Origin: Trileptium ribeirensis
Taxonomy: Eukaryota; Nematoda; Enoplea; Enoplida; Thoracostomopsidae
Assembly (NCBI GenBank): GCA_030248225.1
Contig: JASANE010007451.1
Location: 1-64,000, forward strand
Direction of reading: 5' to 3'
DNA length: 64,000 bases
Made by a program: the position numbers and the translations under genes. The stretch's first letter is position 1. Each line of letters begins with the position of its first letter. Of the stretch, positions 1 through 11,825 are shown piece after piece. Below the pieces are notes generated by a model. The model searched no databases. It was not told the DNA's origin and was given only the letters and a program-made list of their open reading frames with translations.

Positions 1-62
1 TGGGAGAAAGTGCTCTGAATATATTTTGTTGCCAAAACTATCTTTAAATTTCGAAGTACTTG

Positions 63-180
63 TTAACTGCGACCTCCCGGATCGCCAGGGGCCGCATTTC
101 ACAAAACTTTTCTGCCGCCTTATAAATGAGCCGATGTAGTGATGTAAGAAGTCACCACGTCGGTCCACTGCTAAGCAGTG
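63..180 (+). repeat. Two-hairpin module, copy 1
   Basis: The module begins ttaactgcgacctcc and ends taagcag. Hairpin 1 pairs TGCGACC with GGCCGCA (one mismatch). Hairpin 2 pairs CCGATGTAGTGA with TCACCACGTCGG (10 of 12), and CTGC and GCAG flank it. The same module recurs 10 more times to 27 kb. Confidence 0.8.
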
Positions 181-1194
181 AATATCACCCGTTCAAAAAA
201 AATTATGTACAATTGAATAGGCGACAACACTTATTTTATGAGGTAAAGAATATATGCATTGTTAAATATTAAATTTCCCTGGTCTCATAGCTCACGTAAA
301 TTATAAAATTCATTGATGAAATTCGATCTATTTCAGGCATAAAGTGAACAATCCTGTGTCATGCCGGAAGTCTTCAAAACACCTTCAGTATACAAATTCA
401 TACTACTGAAACTTCGATGCAATAGACGGCCACTTCGAGCTTTGTTCTTTTCTAGCAGCTGAGCAAGTGCAATTTTACACAGCGACTGGTTACTTACAGC
501 GCTAGGCAGGGGACGGGGTACGCGAGAACAAATCGTGACCGGGCTTGACCATAAGAGTCCTACGCTGGCAACACGAACCTACGGTTTGATCCTTACCATA
601 AGTTTAGCCGGAAATAAAGACGGTCTTAGGGCTATTGATTGCTTGCCCAAACAATTCCCTAGAGGGGATGTCTATCCATCGCTCTGTACTCTCGTATCCA
701 GGAGCCTACGCTTACTCGGGTTCAACAGAACAACTAGTACGACTGACCGATAGGAATTTCAATAAACGGGGCGTTAAAATAGTTTATCAAATTTGAGGTG
801 CGAAGGTGCGGTCGTGCTATTAGACGACTCAGTATGACGGCATGAACAATTTCCGAGGCTGCCCCTAGGGGCGAGCCGGGCTACCTACATTTATTTCGAC
901 TCTATGGCCGATTTTGTCGGGGGGGGTCGAAAGGGGGCGACGGACGGGTGTTCTTCGTCCCGTAAGTCAGTTTTCTAGGCTTGGTTCCTCGTCTTGGGGT
1001 TGATTCACTTAAAAGGGGCGGGGGGCGGGCCCCCCCCCGCCCCCCCCCCCCCCCTCCTTCTTTTTGTTTTTTTTCCTCCGCCCCCCCCCCTTCCCCCCCT
1101 CCCGGTCCCTTAGGTTTTTACCGCACTACAACACGGCACCGCGCGGCCTCGACCGGGGGGGGGAGAGGACACACACAACATTAGCGGATACGGC

Positions 1195-1270
1195 GCGCGG
1201 GCGCGGGCGGCCGGCAGGCAAATAAATATCCCGCGGCAGTCTTGAATTCCCCGTGCAGGATCGAATCTGC
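1195..1270 (+). pseudogene. tRNA-Ser-like segment, degraded
   Basis: The right half (ccccgtgcaggatcgaatctg) still carries a B-box-like GGATCGAATCT. The A-box half is overwritten by a GC-only stretch. It corresponds to 3775-3850 in copy 2. Confidence 0.5.
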
Positions 1271-2634
1271 TGAATTGAAATAAAAGGAAAAAGAGGAAAT
1301 TTGTGAGAAATAACTAAAACCTGGGCATACGTAGTACATAGCCTAACGGGCAACTCAGGATAAATAAACTCAGCGATCAAGTCGCTTAGAAAATATATCG
1401 GGGTTTTGCATTCGCTTGTCTTAGGGCCTAAACGGCTAGGGCGAAGGGGGTAGATTTTTTCTTTGTTGGTGTTGTAAAGATATATATAATATTTTTGAAG
1501 GCGGGAGCACGGGGAGTGTCTCCCGCAAAGGCAACGACTAAAGATGGCGTTAGGGCACGCCGTCGAACCATTTTAGTGACGCTACTTTGGCGGATGTTGG
1601 GCCCGGGCGTGGGCCACGTAACTAGATTACACTGAACCTTGGTAACCTTGATAGTTTCATAGCATTAAACTTGCGGTACTCGTCCAGCGCATGAAAATTG
1701 ATCAAACTTTCAAACAAATGCTGATGAAGCATTTGCAAACATTAATTTCATATCGTAATAAGTAAAACTTCTTGGCTGTCAACTTTCGGTTTGGATAAGA
1801 CTAGGTTCCGGTTCCGGCTCCAGCTAAACTCTAATTTCGGCTCCCGTTAGTCACTGATCTGATATACAGCCACATGCGCTTTATTTTTATAAATAACTAT
1901 TGGACGTTTCACAATAAAAATTTTAAGCAATATCTTCATCCGACTTGCGTTTAAAATGTTGATGCGGTACCTAAATACATTTTTATAAAGATTTTTTCAA
2001 CATTGCAAGAAACTGAAATTCGATAAAATACCAACTCCTAATTTTTCTGCCACTGCCTTTGGCTATTAGATATTAGCTTTTAGCTATTTATAGCTTTGTG
2101 GCCAGAGATACCCATACTCCACTATTGGTGAGATACTCTATAAAATACTAATATTTTCCTAGCGCATATCGCATAAAATACAGCCATTTACGAGTTCAAT
2201 ATATCCACTTTCCAACCGTTACTTCCCCAACCGGGCCGGGGCGGCGCAACACTCTCACATTTTCGATATTTTCTATTACTTCAAAAGGTCTAGTATCTAA
2301 ATTTGTTTTCAGACAATTATTTGGGTGTTTTTTCAGAAAATAAAGTACTATGGACCAGGTGCATCGTCAAACCAGAGATTGGCTCGGCATCCACAGCTTA
2401 AAACAACGTCAGCTGGAGGTTTATTACAGGAGTTCGGACCAAGTGAGCTGCGGTGTACGCTCAAATTTACCATATCCAACCTCGAGGCAGAGCATATTAT
2501 GCCTTGTTTGAAAAGCTAATCGCAGTTAAGATAAAGATTCACTGTATTATTTTCAAAAAGGCAGCGGAATTTTGGGAGAAAGTGCTCTGAATATATTTTG
2601 TTGCCAAAACTATCTTTAAATTTCGAAGTACTTG

Positions 2635-2752
2635 TTAACTGCGACCTCCCGGATCGCCAGGGGCCGCATTTCACAAAACTTTTCTGCCGCCTTATAAATG
2701 AGCCGATGTAGTGATGTAAGAAGTCACCACGTCGGTCCACTGCTAAGCAGTG
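2635..2752 (+). repeat. Two-hairpin module, copy 2
   Basis: Identical in structure to the copy at 63-180; it lies in tandem unit 2. Confidence 0.8.
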
Positions 2753-3699
2753 AATATCACCCGTTCAAAAAAAATTATGTACAATTGAATAGGCGACAAC
2801 ACTTATTTTATGAGGTAAAGAATATATGCATTGTTAAATATTAAATTTCCCTGGTCTCATAGCTCACGTAAATTATAAAATTCATTGATGAAATTCGATC
2901 TATTTCAGGCATAAAGTGAACAATCCTGTGTCATGCCGGAAGTCTTCAAAACACCTTCAGTATACAAATTCATACTACTGAAACTTCGATCCAATACACG
3001 GCCACTTCGAGCTTTGTTCTTTTCTAGCAGCTGAGAACGTGTAATTTTACACAGCGACTGGTTACTTACAGCGCTAGGCAGGGGACGGGGTACGCGAGAA
3101 GAAATCGTGACCGGGCTTGACCATAAGAGTCCTACGCTGGCAACACGAACCTACGGTTTGATCCTTACCATAAGTTTAGCCGGAAATAAAAACGCTCTTA
3201 GGGCTATTGACTGCTTGCCCAAACAATTCCCTAGAGGGGATGTCTATCCATCGCTCTGTACTCTCGTATCCAGGAACCTACGCTTACTCGGGTTCAACAG
3301 AACAACTAGTACGACTGACCGAGATGAATTTCAAAGAGAACAAAGGAGGCGTTAAATAGTTTATCAAATTTGAGGTGCCAGGGTGCGGTCGTGCTATTAG
3401 ACGACTGAGTATGACGGCATGAACAATTTCCGAGGCTGCCCCTAGGGGCGAGCCGGGCTACCTACATTTATTTCGACTCTATGGCCGATTTTGTCGGGGG
3501 GGGGCGAAAGGGGGCGACGGACGGGTGTTCTTCGTCCCGTAAGTCAGTTTTATAGGCTTGGTTCCTCGTCTTGGGGTTGATTCACTTAAAAGGGACTCGG
3601 GGCGGTTTGCCCCTGACGATTTCGCGCCCCTTCCTTCTCTTGGTGTTCTTTCTGCGTTGCCTCTCTCTATCGCTCATCCTGGTTCCTTAGTGTTTTATG

Positions 3700-3744
3700 C
3701 ACTGCAATACTGCAGTGTCTCGACTGCACTGTTGTGCAGTCGAG
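3700..3744. repeat. Twin palindromes upstream of the tRNA-like segment
   Basis: Two perfect hairpins lie almost back to back: CACTGCA-4 nt-TGCAGTG (3700-3717) and CTCGACTGCAC-4 nt-GTGCAGTCGAG (3719-3744). The second has an 11-bp stem. The same pair is present in unit 3 and, diverged and inverted, near 30,955-31,020. Repeated occurrence suggests a structural or recombination role, but function is unknown. Confidence 0.75.
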
Positions 3745-3774
3745 TTATCATTGACTTAATTGTCGATGTTACCA

Positions 3775-3850
3775 GGCGCGTGTGGCCGACTGGTTAATAC
3801 ATATAATTCTGCAGCGGGATTGAATTCCCCGTGCAGGATCGAATCTGCTG
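3775..3850 (+). pseudogene. tRNA-Ser-like segment (tRNA-derived)
   Basis: TGGCCGACTGGTTAA matches the A box and D arm of type-II (Ser/Leu) tRNAs, and GGATCGAATCT matches the B box. Between them is a long variable-arm-like CGGG...CCCG. The acceptor stem and T stem do not pair fully, so this is read as a tRNA-derived repeat segment rather than a working tRNA gene. It could still act as a Pol III promoter. Confidence 0.6.
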
Positions 3851-5212
3851 AATTGAAATAAAAGGAAAAAGAGGAAATTTGTGAGAAATAACTAAAACCT
3901 GGGCATACGTAGTACATAGCCTAACGGGCAACTCAGGATAAATAAACTCAGCGATCAAGTCGCTTAGAAAATATATCGGGGTTTTACATTCGCTTGTCTT
4001 GGGGCCTAAACGGCTCGGGCGAAGGGGGTAGATTTTTCTTTGTTGGTGTTGTAAAGATATATATAATATTTTTGAAGGCGGGAGCACGGGGAGTGTCTCC
4101 CGCAAAGGCAACGACTAAATATGGCGTTAGGGCACGCCGTCGAACCATTTTAGTGACGCTACTTTGGCGGATGTTGGGCCCGGGCGTAGGCCACGTAACT
4201 AGATTACACTGAACCTTGGTAACCTTGATAGCTTCATAGCAATAAACTTGCGGTACTCGTCCAGCGCATGAAAATTGATCAAACTTTCAAACAAATGCTG
4301 ATGAAGCATTTGCAAACATTAATTTCATATCGTAATAAGTAAAACTTTTTGGCTGTCAACTTTCGGTTTGGATAAGACTAGGTTCCGGTTCCGGCTCCAG
4401 CTAAACTCTAATTTCGGCTCCCGTTAGTCACTGATCTGATATACAGCCACATGCGCTTTATTTTTATAAATAACTATTTGACGTTTCACAATAAAAATTT
4501 TAAGCAATATCTTCATCCGACTTGCGTTTAAAATGTTGATGCTGTACCTAAATACATTTTTATAAAGATTTTTTCAACATTGCAAGAAACTGAAATTCGA
4601 TAAAATACCAACTCCTAATTTTTCTGCAACTGCCTTTAGCTATTAGATATTAGCTTTTAGCTATTTATAGCTTTGTGGCCAGAGATACCCATACTCCACT
4701 ATTGGTGAGACACTCTATAAAATATTAATATTTTCCTAGCGCATATCGCATAAAATACAGCCATTTACGAGTTCAATATATCCACTTTCCAACCGTTACT
4801 TCCCCAACCGGGCCGGGGCGGCGCAATACTCTCACATTTTCGATATTTTCTATTACTTCAAAAGGTCTAGTATCTAAATTTGTTTTCAGACAATTATTTG
4901 GGTGTTTTTTTCAGAAAATAAAGTACTATGGACCAGGTGCATCGTCAAACCAGAGATTGGCTCGGCATCCACAGCTTAAAACAACGTCAGCTGGAGGTTT
5001 ATTACAGGAGTTCGGACCAAGTGAGCTGCGGTGTACGCTCAAATTTACCATATCCAACCTCGAGGCAGAGCATATTATGCCTTGTTTGAAAAGCTAATCG
5101 CAGTTAAGATAAAGATTCACTGTATTATTTTCAAAAAGGCAGCGGAATTTTGGGAGAAAGTGCTCTGAATATATTTTGTTGCCAAAACTATCTTTAAATT
5201 TCGAAGTACTTG

Positions 5213-5330
5213 TTAACTGCGACCTCCCGGATCGCCAGGGGCCGCATTTCACAAAACTTTTCTGCCGCCTTATAAATGAGCCGATGTAGTGATGTAAGAA
5301 GTCACCACGTCGGTCCACTGCTAAGCAGTG
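5213..5330 (+). repeat. Two-hairpin module, copy 3
   Basis: Same structure; it lies in tandem unit 3. Confidence 0.8.
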
Positions 5331-6355
5331 AATCTCACCCGTTCAAAAAAAATTATGTACAATTGAATAGGCGACAACACTTATTTTATGAGGTAAAGAA
5401 TATATGCATTGTTAAATATTAAATTTCCCTGGTCTCATAGCTCACGTAAATTATAAAATTCATTGATGAAATTCGATCTATTTCAGGCATAAAGTGAACA
5501 ATCCTGTGTCATGCCGGAAGTCTTCAAAACACCTTCAGTATACAAATTCATACTACTGAAACTTCGATCCAATACACGGCCACTTCGAGCTTTGTTCTTT
5601 TCTAGCAGCTGAGAACGTGTAATTTTACACAGCGACTGGTTACTTACAGCGCTAGGCAGGGGACGGGGTACGCGAGAAGAAATCGTGACCGGGCTTGACC
5701 ATAAGAGTCCTACGCTGGCAACACGAACCTACGGTTTGATCCTTGCCATAAGTTTAGCCAGAAATAAAAACGCCCTTTAGGGCTATTGACTGCTTGCCCA
5801 AACAATTCCCTAGAGGGGATGTCTATCCATCGCTCTGTACTCTCGTATCCAGGAACCTACGCTTACTCGGGTTCAACAGAACAACTAGTACGACTGACCG
5901 AGATGAATTTCAAAGAGAACAAAGGAGGCGTTAAATAGTTTATCAAATTTGAGGTGCCAGGGTGCGGTCGTGCTATTAGACGACTGAGTATGACGGCATG
6001 AACAATTTCCGAGGCTGCCCCTAGGGGCGAGCCGGGCTACCTACATTTATTTCGACTCTATGGCCGATTTTGTCGGGGGGGGGGTCGAAAGGGGGCGACG
6101 GACGGGTGTTCTTCGTCCCGTAAGTCAGTTTTATAGGCTTGGTTCCTCGTCTTGGGGTTGATTCACTTAAAAGGGACTCGGGGCGGTTTGCCCCTGACGA
6201 TTTCGCGCCCCTTCCTTCTCTTGGTGTTCTTTCTGCGTTGCCTCTCTCTATCGCTCATCCTGGTTCCTTAGTGTTTTATGCACTGCAATACTGCAGTGTC
6301 TCGACTGCACTGTTGTGCAGTCGAGTTATCATTGACTTAATTGTCGATGTTACCA

Positions 6356-6431
6356 GGCGCGTGTGGCCGACTGGTTAATACATATAATTCTGCAGCGGGA
6401 TTGAATTCCCCGTGCAGGATCGAATCTGCTG
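6356..6431 (+). pseudogene. tRNA-Ser-like segment (tRNA-derived)
   Basis: Same sequence as 3775-3850, in tandem unit 3, with intact A-box and B-box-like motifs. Confidence 0.6.
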
Positions 6432-7731
6432 AATTGAAATAAAAGGAAAAAGAGGAAATTTGTGAGAAATAACTAAAACCTGGGCATACGTAGTACATAG
6501 CCTAACGGGCAACTCAGGATAAATAAACTCAGCGATCAAGTCGCTTAGAAAATATATCGGGGTTTTGCATTCGCTTGTCTTAGGGCCTAAACGGCTAGGG
6601 CGAAGGGGGTAGATTTTTTCTTTGTTGGTGTTGTAAAGATATATATAATATTTTTGAAGGCGGGAGCACGGGGAGTGTCTCCCGCAAAGGCAACGACTAA
6701 ATATGGCGTTAGGGCACGCCGTCGAACCATTTTAGTGACGCTACTTTGGCGGATGTTGGGCCCGGGCGTAGGCCACGTAACTAGATTACACTGAACCTTG
6801 GTAACCTTGATAGCTTCATAGCAATAAACTTGCGGTACTCGTCCAGCGCATGAAAATTGATCAAACTTTCAAACAAATGCTGATGAAGCATTTGCAAACA
6901 TTAATTTCATATCGTAATAAGTAAAACTTTTTGGCTGTCAACTTTCGGTTTGGATAAGACTAGGTTCCGGTTCCGGCTCCAGCTAAACTCTAATTTCGGC
7001 TCCCGTTAGTCACTGATCTGATATACAGCCACATGCGCTTTATTTTTATAAATAACTATTTGACGTTTCACAATAAAAATTTTAAGCAATATCTTCATCC
7101 GACTTGCGTTTAAAATGTTGATGCTGTACCTAAATACATTTTTATAAAGATTTTTTCAACATTGCAAGAAACTGAAATTCGATAAAATACCAACTCCTAA
7201 TTTTTCTGCCACTGCCTTTAGCTATTAGATATTAGCTTTTAGCTATTTATAGCTTTGTGGCCAGAGATACCCATACTCCACTATTGGTGAGACACTCTAT
7301 AAAATATTAATATTTTCCTAGCGCATATCGCATAAAATACAGCCATTTACGAGTTCAATATATCCACTTTCCAACCGTTACTTCCCCAACCGGGCCGGGG
7401 CGGCGCAATACTCTCACATTTTCGATATTTTCTATTACTTCAAAAGGTCTAGTATCTAAATTTGTTTTCAGACAATTATTTGGGTGTTTTTTCAGAAAAT
7501 AAAGTACTATGGACCAGGTGCATCGTCAGACCAGACATTGTATCGGCATCCACAGCTTAAAACAACGTCAGCTGGAGGTTTATGACAGGAGTTCGACCCA
7601 AGTGAGCTGCGGTGTACGCTCAAATTTACCATATCCAACCTCGAGGCAGAGCATATTATGCCTTGTTTGAAAAGCTAATCGCAGTTAAGATAAAGATTCA
7701 CTGTATTATTTTCAAAAAGGCAGCGGAATTT

Positions 7732-8131
7732 TGGGAGAAAGTGCTCTGAATATATTTTGTTTCCAAAATTGTCTTTAAATTTTGAAGTACTTGTTAACTG
7801 CGACCTCCCGGATCGCCAGGGGCCGCATTTCACAAAACTTTTCTGCCGCCTTATAAATGAGCCGATGTAGTGATGTAAGAAGTCACCACGTCGGTCCACT
7901 GCTAAGCAGTGAATATCACTCGTTCAAAAAAATTATGTACAATTGAATAGGCGACAACACTTATTTTTTGAGGTAGAGAATATATGCATCGTTAAATATC
8001 AAATTTCCCTGGTCTCATAGCTCACGTAAATTATAAAATTCATTGATGAAATTCAATCTATTTCAGGCATAAAGTGAACAATCCTGTGTCAGGCCGGAAG
8101 TCTTCAAAACACCTTCAGTATACAAATTCAT
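7732..8131 (+). repeat. 2.58-kb tandem unit, truncated copy 4
   Basis: Homology to copies 1-3 runs to tacaaattcat at about 8131 and then stops. The downstream sequence instead matches the diverged units of 8.1-27.8 kb. Copy 4 is more diverged than copies 1-3, as expected at an array edge. Confidence 0.9.
7794..7911 (+). repeat. Two-hairpin module, copy 4
   Basis: Same structure; it lies in the truncated fourth unit and is unchanged although the flanks have begun to diverge. Confidence 0.8.
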
Positions 8132-8735
8132 TTTTTCTGAATTCCCTTGAACGTACATTTAACAGATTTCAATTCAATTCAAAACGAGCCAGCGAGCTTC
8201 CACTGAATACATTAAGGCGAAAAATCCTGAAAATTTGTGTTCTGAGTTTTTGTCAAGCATATATCATATTCGGGTTGATGGATTTCGATAAATGTTTGTT
8301 GGATATAAAAAAGTTGAAGATGTGCCTTTTATGAGTGCAAAAAGCCCCAACAACATCTACGGGTCAAAATGGCAAGCAAATGTTTTAAGAGTTCTTTGCC
8401 AAGTCTTGCTTTGCGGCACCAGGATTTCGTAGCCCATATCTCTCTGCACAGGCTTTGCAACTAAAAACGGAAAAGCAGAATTAGCTCACCGGAATCTACA
8501 AGTGTATGGATAATCACTTTTGTGGGACCGCTGCCTGGGTCACTGCTGGTTAAAATATAGATCGTTCACCTTTCGCTAGAAATATCGCTTTCATATTTCG
8601 GTATGTTATATTAAGTCCGTTACCTTAAAACGAGTGCCTATTAGTATATCAAGTAAGTTGAATATGGTGATTTTGTTAAATCCAGCTGACTATATTATGC
8701 CTTTTCATGATGTTTAAAGGCTTTTGCTTACGACT
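8132..8735 (+). repeat. Diverged-unit segment joined to copy 4
   Basis: From tttttctgaattcccttgaa onward the sequence matches 12,086-12,600 (cgagc...cgagcttccactgaa, then the blocks around tgggtcactg and tatcaagta). It therefore belongs to the second repeat family. The switch from the first family is abrupt. No gene is seen. Confidence 0.7.
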
Positions 8736-9073
8736 ACGCTGTTGTTTTTCCTCTTAGCCTTCTGTCACCATCAGAAGGATTTCAGTGGGTTCCCCAACTT
8801 TCTCTGCAGATATTTGCCATCCTTCTCAGGTTCTTTAGGAGCATTAACTATACCTTAAAGAACTCTGGCGGTGATCGATATATCCCGAACAACATCGGAC
8901 GAGGGCAGAAATTCCTCCTTTTTCATAGGAAGTTCGGGCATTGGAGTATCATCTCGTTTAGGGAGTTATAGGCTCAAAAATGGCGACATGACATGGCAAG
9001 TATAAGTAGATGAGTTTGTCAGAGTATCACGTTCTTGTACAATTTCACGGACTCTTTTCTGAATTTCGTTTTC
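8714..9073 (-). pseudogene. Decayed coding frame, unrecognised
   Basis: One minus-strand frame runs 120 codons and is interrupted by stops at codons 36, 73, 101, 103 and 120. The stretches between look protein-like: an N-terminal amphipathic charged segment (ENEIQKRVREIVQERD), a proline and acidic segment (DDTPMPELPMKKEEFLPSSD), a lysine-rich segment (APKEPEKDGKYLQRK) and a basic tail (QKAKRKNN). A TAG at its left edge could be a 3' splice site. I do not recognise a family. It may be a captured host exon or a transposon accessory ORF; chance cannot be excluded. The last ~20 bp overlaps repeat sequence. Confidence 0.35.
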
Positions 9074-9903
9074 CTACGAACACTTGTAACAAATATCTAC
9101 ATGAATTCTCAATGAACATAGAAAATAACACATCTAATTAGACATAATTACGGAAAAGTCGATTTAATACCAGGTAAAACATCATTTTTAGACAAATGAC
9201 AAACGCGACTTCATTCGTTACAAGCAATAATTTGCCGGATTCTACACATTTCATAGATGGTTAAAATTCTGAGCTGTTTCAAAATCTGTGTTCCAAATAA
9301 ATTAATCACAATTTAAAGCGATATTGTCTAAGTTCCAAATATGATTTAGAATGAGATTGTTTCAAAATTATATGTCTGCTGATATATTCAAAAAGTTTAA
9401 ACTACGTTTGGTATATACTCATTGTTTTGAACAGAACTAACTGCCTTGGCATAATCTATTGCCTTGATTGGCAACATTTTACTTTACGAATACATAAATA
9501 AATTCAAAACATTCTTGTTTAAATTCGAAGCACAAATTATATTCAAAAACTGCGAACAGCAAGTCGATAAAATGCTTATTGACATCGAATTTACAGACCA
9601 AATAAGAGTGCGATCGTTTAACCTAAAGCAATCTATTTATGAATAAAGCCGGCTTAATACCATTCGTTTTCAGTCAGCTTAAACCTAAGCTAAGACTCCG
9701 TCTGCTATCCCGAGGTCGGAATGACTTTAAATTTTAGCCATTTTTGTGATCAGGTTTTGCAGTGGGCTCCTTACTGTTACTGTTACTAACCCAAAAAACT
9801 AGTTCTAATACTAGTTTTTATGCTTATACGGCTTTGCTATGGCGAGATAAAGGTTCCTTGGTGCCTGGTGGATAATTCTAACAAATCCCTCAAAATATTT
9901 TAA
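9074..9903. other. AT-rich stretch without recognised gene
   Basis: There are short open frames only (at most 60 codons) and no motif or repeat relation that I could identify. A tandem tgttac and small tact/agtt repeats occur near 9770-9815. Confidence 0.5.
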
Positions 9904-11710
9904 TAGCTGCAGGTGGAGTTTTCCGTATTTTACCTGTAACATCGTTATATTCACCAATAAGTCAACTATAAATATATAATGCCGTTTTGTGCTTTTGTTA
10001 TTATTGAAAATCAAGAATTAAAATAGTATTCATTTTGTAAAGAATTGTATTGAATTATTTGAATGGCTGACTGTCACCATACCGCTGTCGGTCGCTGTCA
10101 CTCATGCTTGTATTAGGGTATGACTGAGTTACATTTGTCAAAATCATTAAAACGAGAACAACACAAAACCATATTCTAATTCGTAAATTATGACTTGAAA
10201 TCGATGTAACAAACGAGTTTTTTAGAATTAAAAAATCATTAGTTGTATACATTTTTACTCTATCCTAATTTATTATATCCATTCAACCTACAAACTTAAT
10301 TATATACATATAAATGTCTTAAACGTTGTATTTATACATGAGTTAGTTATATATTAAAAAACGAATAAATATATGCATGCAATTAGTGTTGGGCATCAGT
10401 TAGAAATGCCATCGGCCGGCCATTTAAACAAGAATTGAAGGTTATCGCGGCCGTCGGCAATCAATTTTCTTCCGCTAAACGGTCGCGAAAGCCATTGGTC
10501 AGCAGTTGTCAGCCGTCGTTGGGCCGGCCAACTATGGGTTTGCTGCTGTAAACCAAATGAATTTCAAACCAGAGTACTGGAACATTTTGATGATTGTGTG
10601 TAAACGCCAATACCGATATGCAAAGAATTTTGTACCGTCTAGTACCGTATAGCCTGCCTAAGCGTAGTATTCGGCACTGTCGCCAATTAATTTTACGGCT
10701 TGAAAAACTTTCGCATGAAAATTGATCAAATTTTCAAACAAATGCTGAAGAAGCATTTGCGAACATTAATTTCATATCGTAATAAGAAAAACTTCTTGGC
10801 TGTCAAATTTTATAAAGATTTTTTCAACATTGCAAGAAACTAAGATTCGATAAAATACCAACCCCTAACATGTGTTTAAGCTTACATAACACATTAAGTA
10901 TATATGGCATAACAATGCCGCAATTATGTACTTCCTTGGGATGTTGCTGCATGGCAGCCAAATCTCTTAATAGAACTTGCGCAATACGTATCAAAACCAT
11001 GGTTTTCATTTGCTGCATTACTTAATTTTAACAGCACAGCAACACAATTTCCGTGAAGCCAAGAATAAGCCATCTCAGCATAAAACACAGGTGATATATT
11101 CTACCCGCACTGTGGTAATTATCAAAGAAAATTGAAGGAAACAATAATATTACATATGGAACCGTGGCAAGCTGCAAGATGATCTGTGCCACGCCTGAGA
11201 GAAATTGAAGTGAAAGAGAAGAATATGGTCGGGTTAGCAACATGAACATGTATGAATGTTCATTCGAACTGCACAACAATAGTTACAAAAACTACATACA
11301 TAGGTGCCACCTGGTAAATTGGCTCCAAATACGTATATACTTTTGTCATTATACATTCGCATCAAATACAGTTACAATTATATATAATTACATCATATTA
11401 ACAGTTTATATATATAGTTCAACGATAAAATCCTCAATAAATGGTTTTCTTTATCATCCATGGCATTTATTTTGTCTATTAAATAGCTTGGTACATTGCC
11501 TATAACCACCCTCACTAAAACTTTAATACCGAGACATGTGTGTGCGATCTTGCTGTCGTCAAGCAAGCCATTGTCATTCGGGTCTTACAATGCCACGATG
11601 ACTCACTGAAAATAGACTACTACCATTCATACGACACAGTCCCGTTGATATATACACAAACGTACTCGTTCGCTCGTCTTAAAAAGAAGATTACCCTTTC
11701 GAAACGCCTA

Positions 11711-11825
11711 TTAACTGCGACCTCCCAGATCACTGAGGGTCGCATTTCAAAAAACTTATCTGCCGCCACAGATGAGCCAATATGGTGATGGTTGGAGTCA
11801 CCACATCGAGCTGCTGGTAAGCAGA
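11711..11825 (+). repeat. Two-hairpin module, copy 5
   Basis: Hairpin 1 is perfect (TGCGACC with GGTCGCA). Hairpin 2 pairs ATATGGTGA with TCACCACAT (8 of 9). The outer helix TCTGC with GCAGA is intact. Confidence 0.8.

Larger units (their letters stand above)
1..2572 (+). repeat. 2.58-kb tandem unit, copy 1 (internally corrupted)
   Basis: This is the first of three head-to-tail copies; the marker tgggagaaagtgctctgaat recurs at 1, 2573, 5151 and 7732. Outside about 1010-1240 it is almost identical to copies 2 and 3. Inside that interval it is replaced by long C and G runs that the other copies lack. I recognise no coding sequence; short open frames differ between copies by frameshifts. The unit holds a two-hairpin module (63-180), a palindrome pair and a tRNA-like segment, both degraded in this copy. 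It is most likely a satellite-like or transposon-derived tandem repeat. Confidence 0.93.
2573..5150 (+). repeat. 2.58-kb tandem unit, copy 2
   Basis: This full copy is 2578 bp long. In order it contains the two-hairpin module (2635-2752), a GC-richer central part (3050-3560), two adjacent palindromes (3700-3717 and 3719-3744), a tRNA-Ser-like segment (3775-3850), and an AT-rich tail ending in gcagcggaatttt before the next copy. Open frames of 70-105 codons occur but match nothing I recognise and are not preserved in all copies. Copies 2 and 3 differ by only scattered bases and one-base indels, for example in the G run near 3496 and 6076. Confidence 0.95.
5151..7731 (+). repeat. 2.58-kb tandem unit, copy 3
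   Basis: This full copy is 2581 bp long with the same order of modules as copy 2. Its last ~250 bp (from about 7528) shows a small cluster of substitutions against copies 1 and 2. This suggests that divergence starts towards the array edge at copy 4. Confidence 0.95.

Noticed and set aside
3050..3560. 5S rRNA or rDNA spacer in the tandem unit
   Set aside because: No 5S, 18S or 28S signature sequence was found in the unit.
3775..3850. Functional tRNA-Ser gene
   Set aside because: Acceptor and T stems do not pair properly, although A and B boxes are present.
535..4212. ORFs of 67-105 codons in the 2.58-kb unit as genes
   Set aside because: Not preserved across all copies (frameshift in copy 3 at about 5,770, corruption in copy 1), and no recognisable family.
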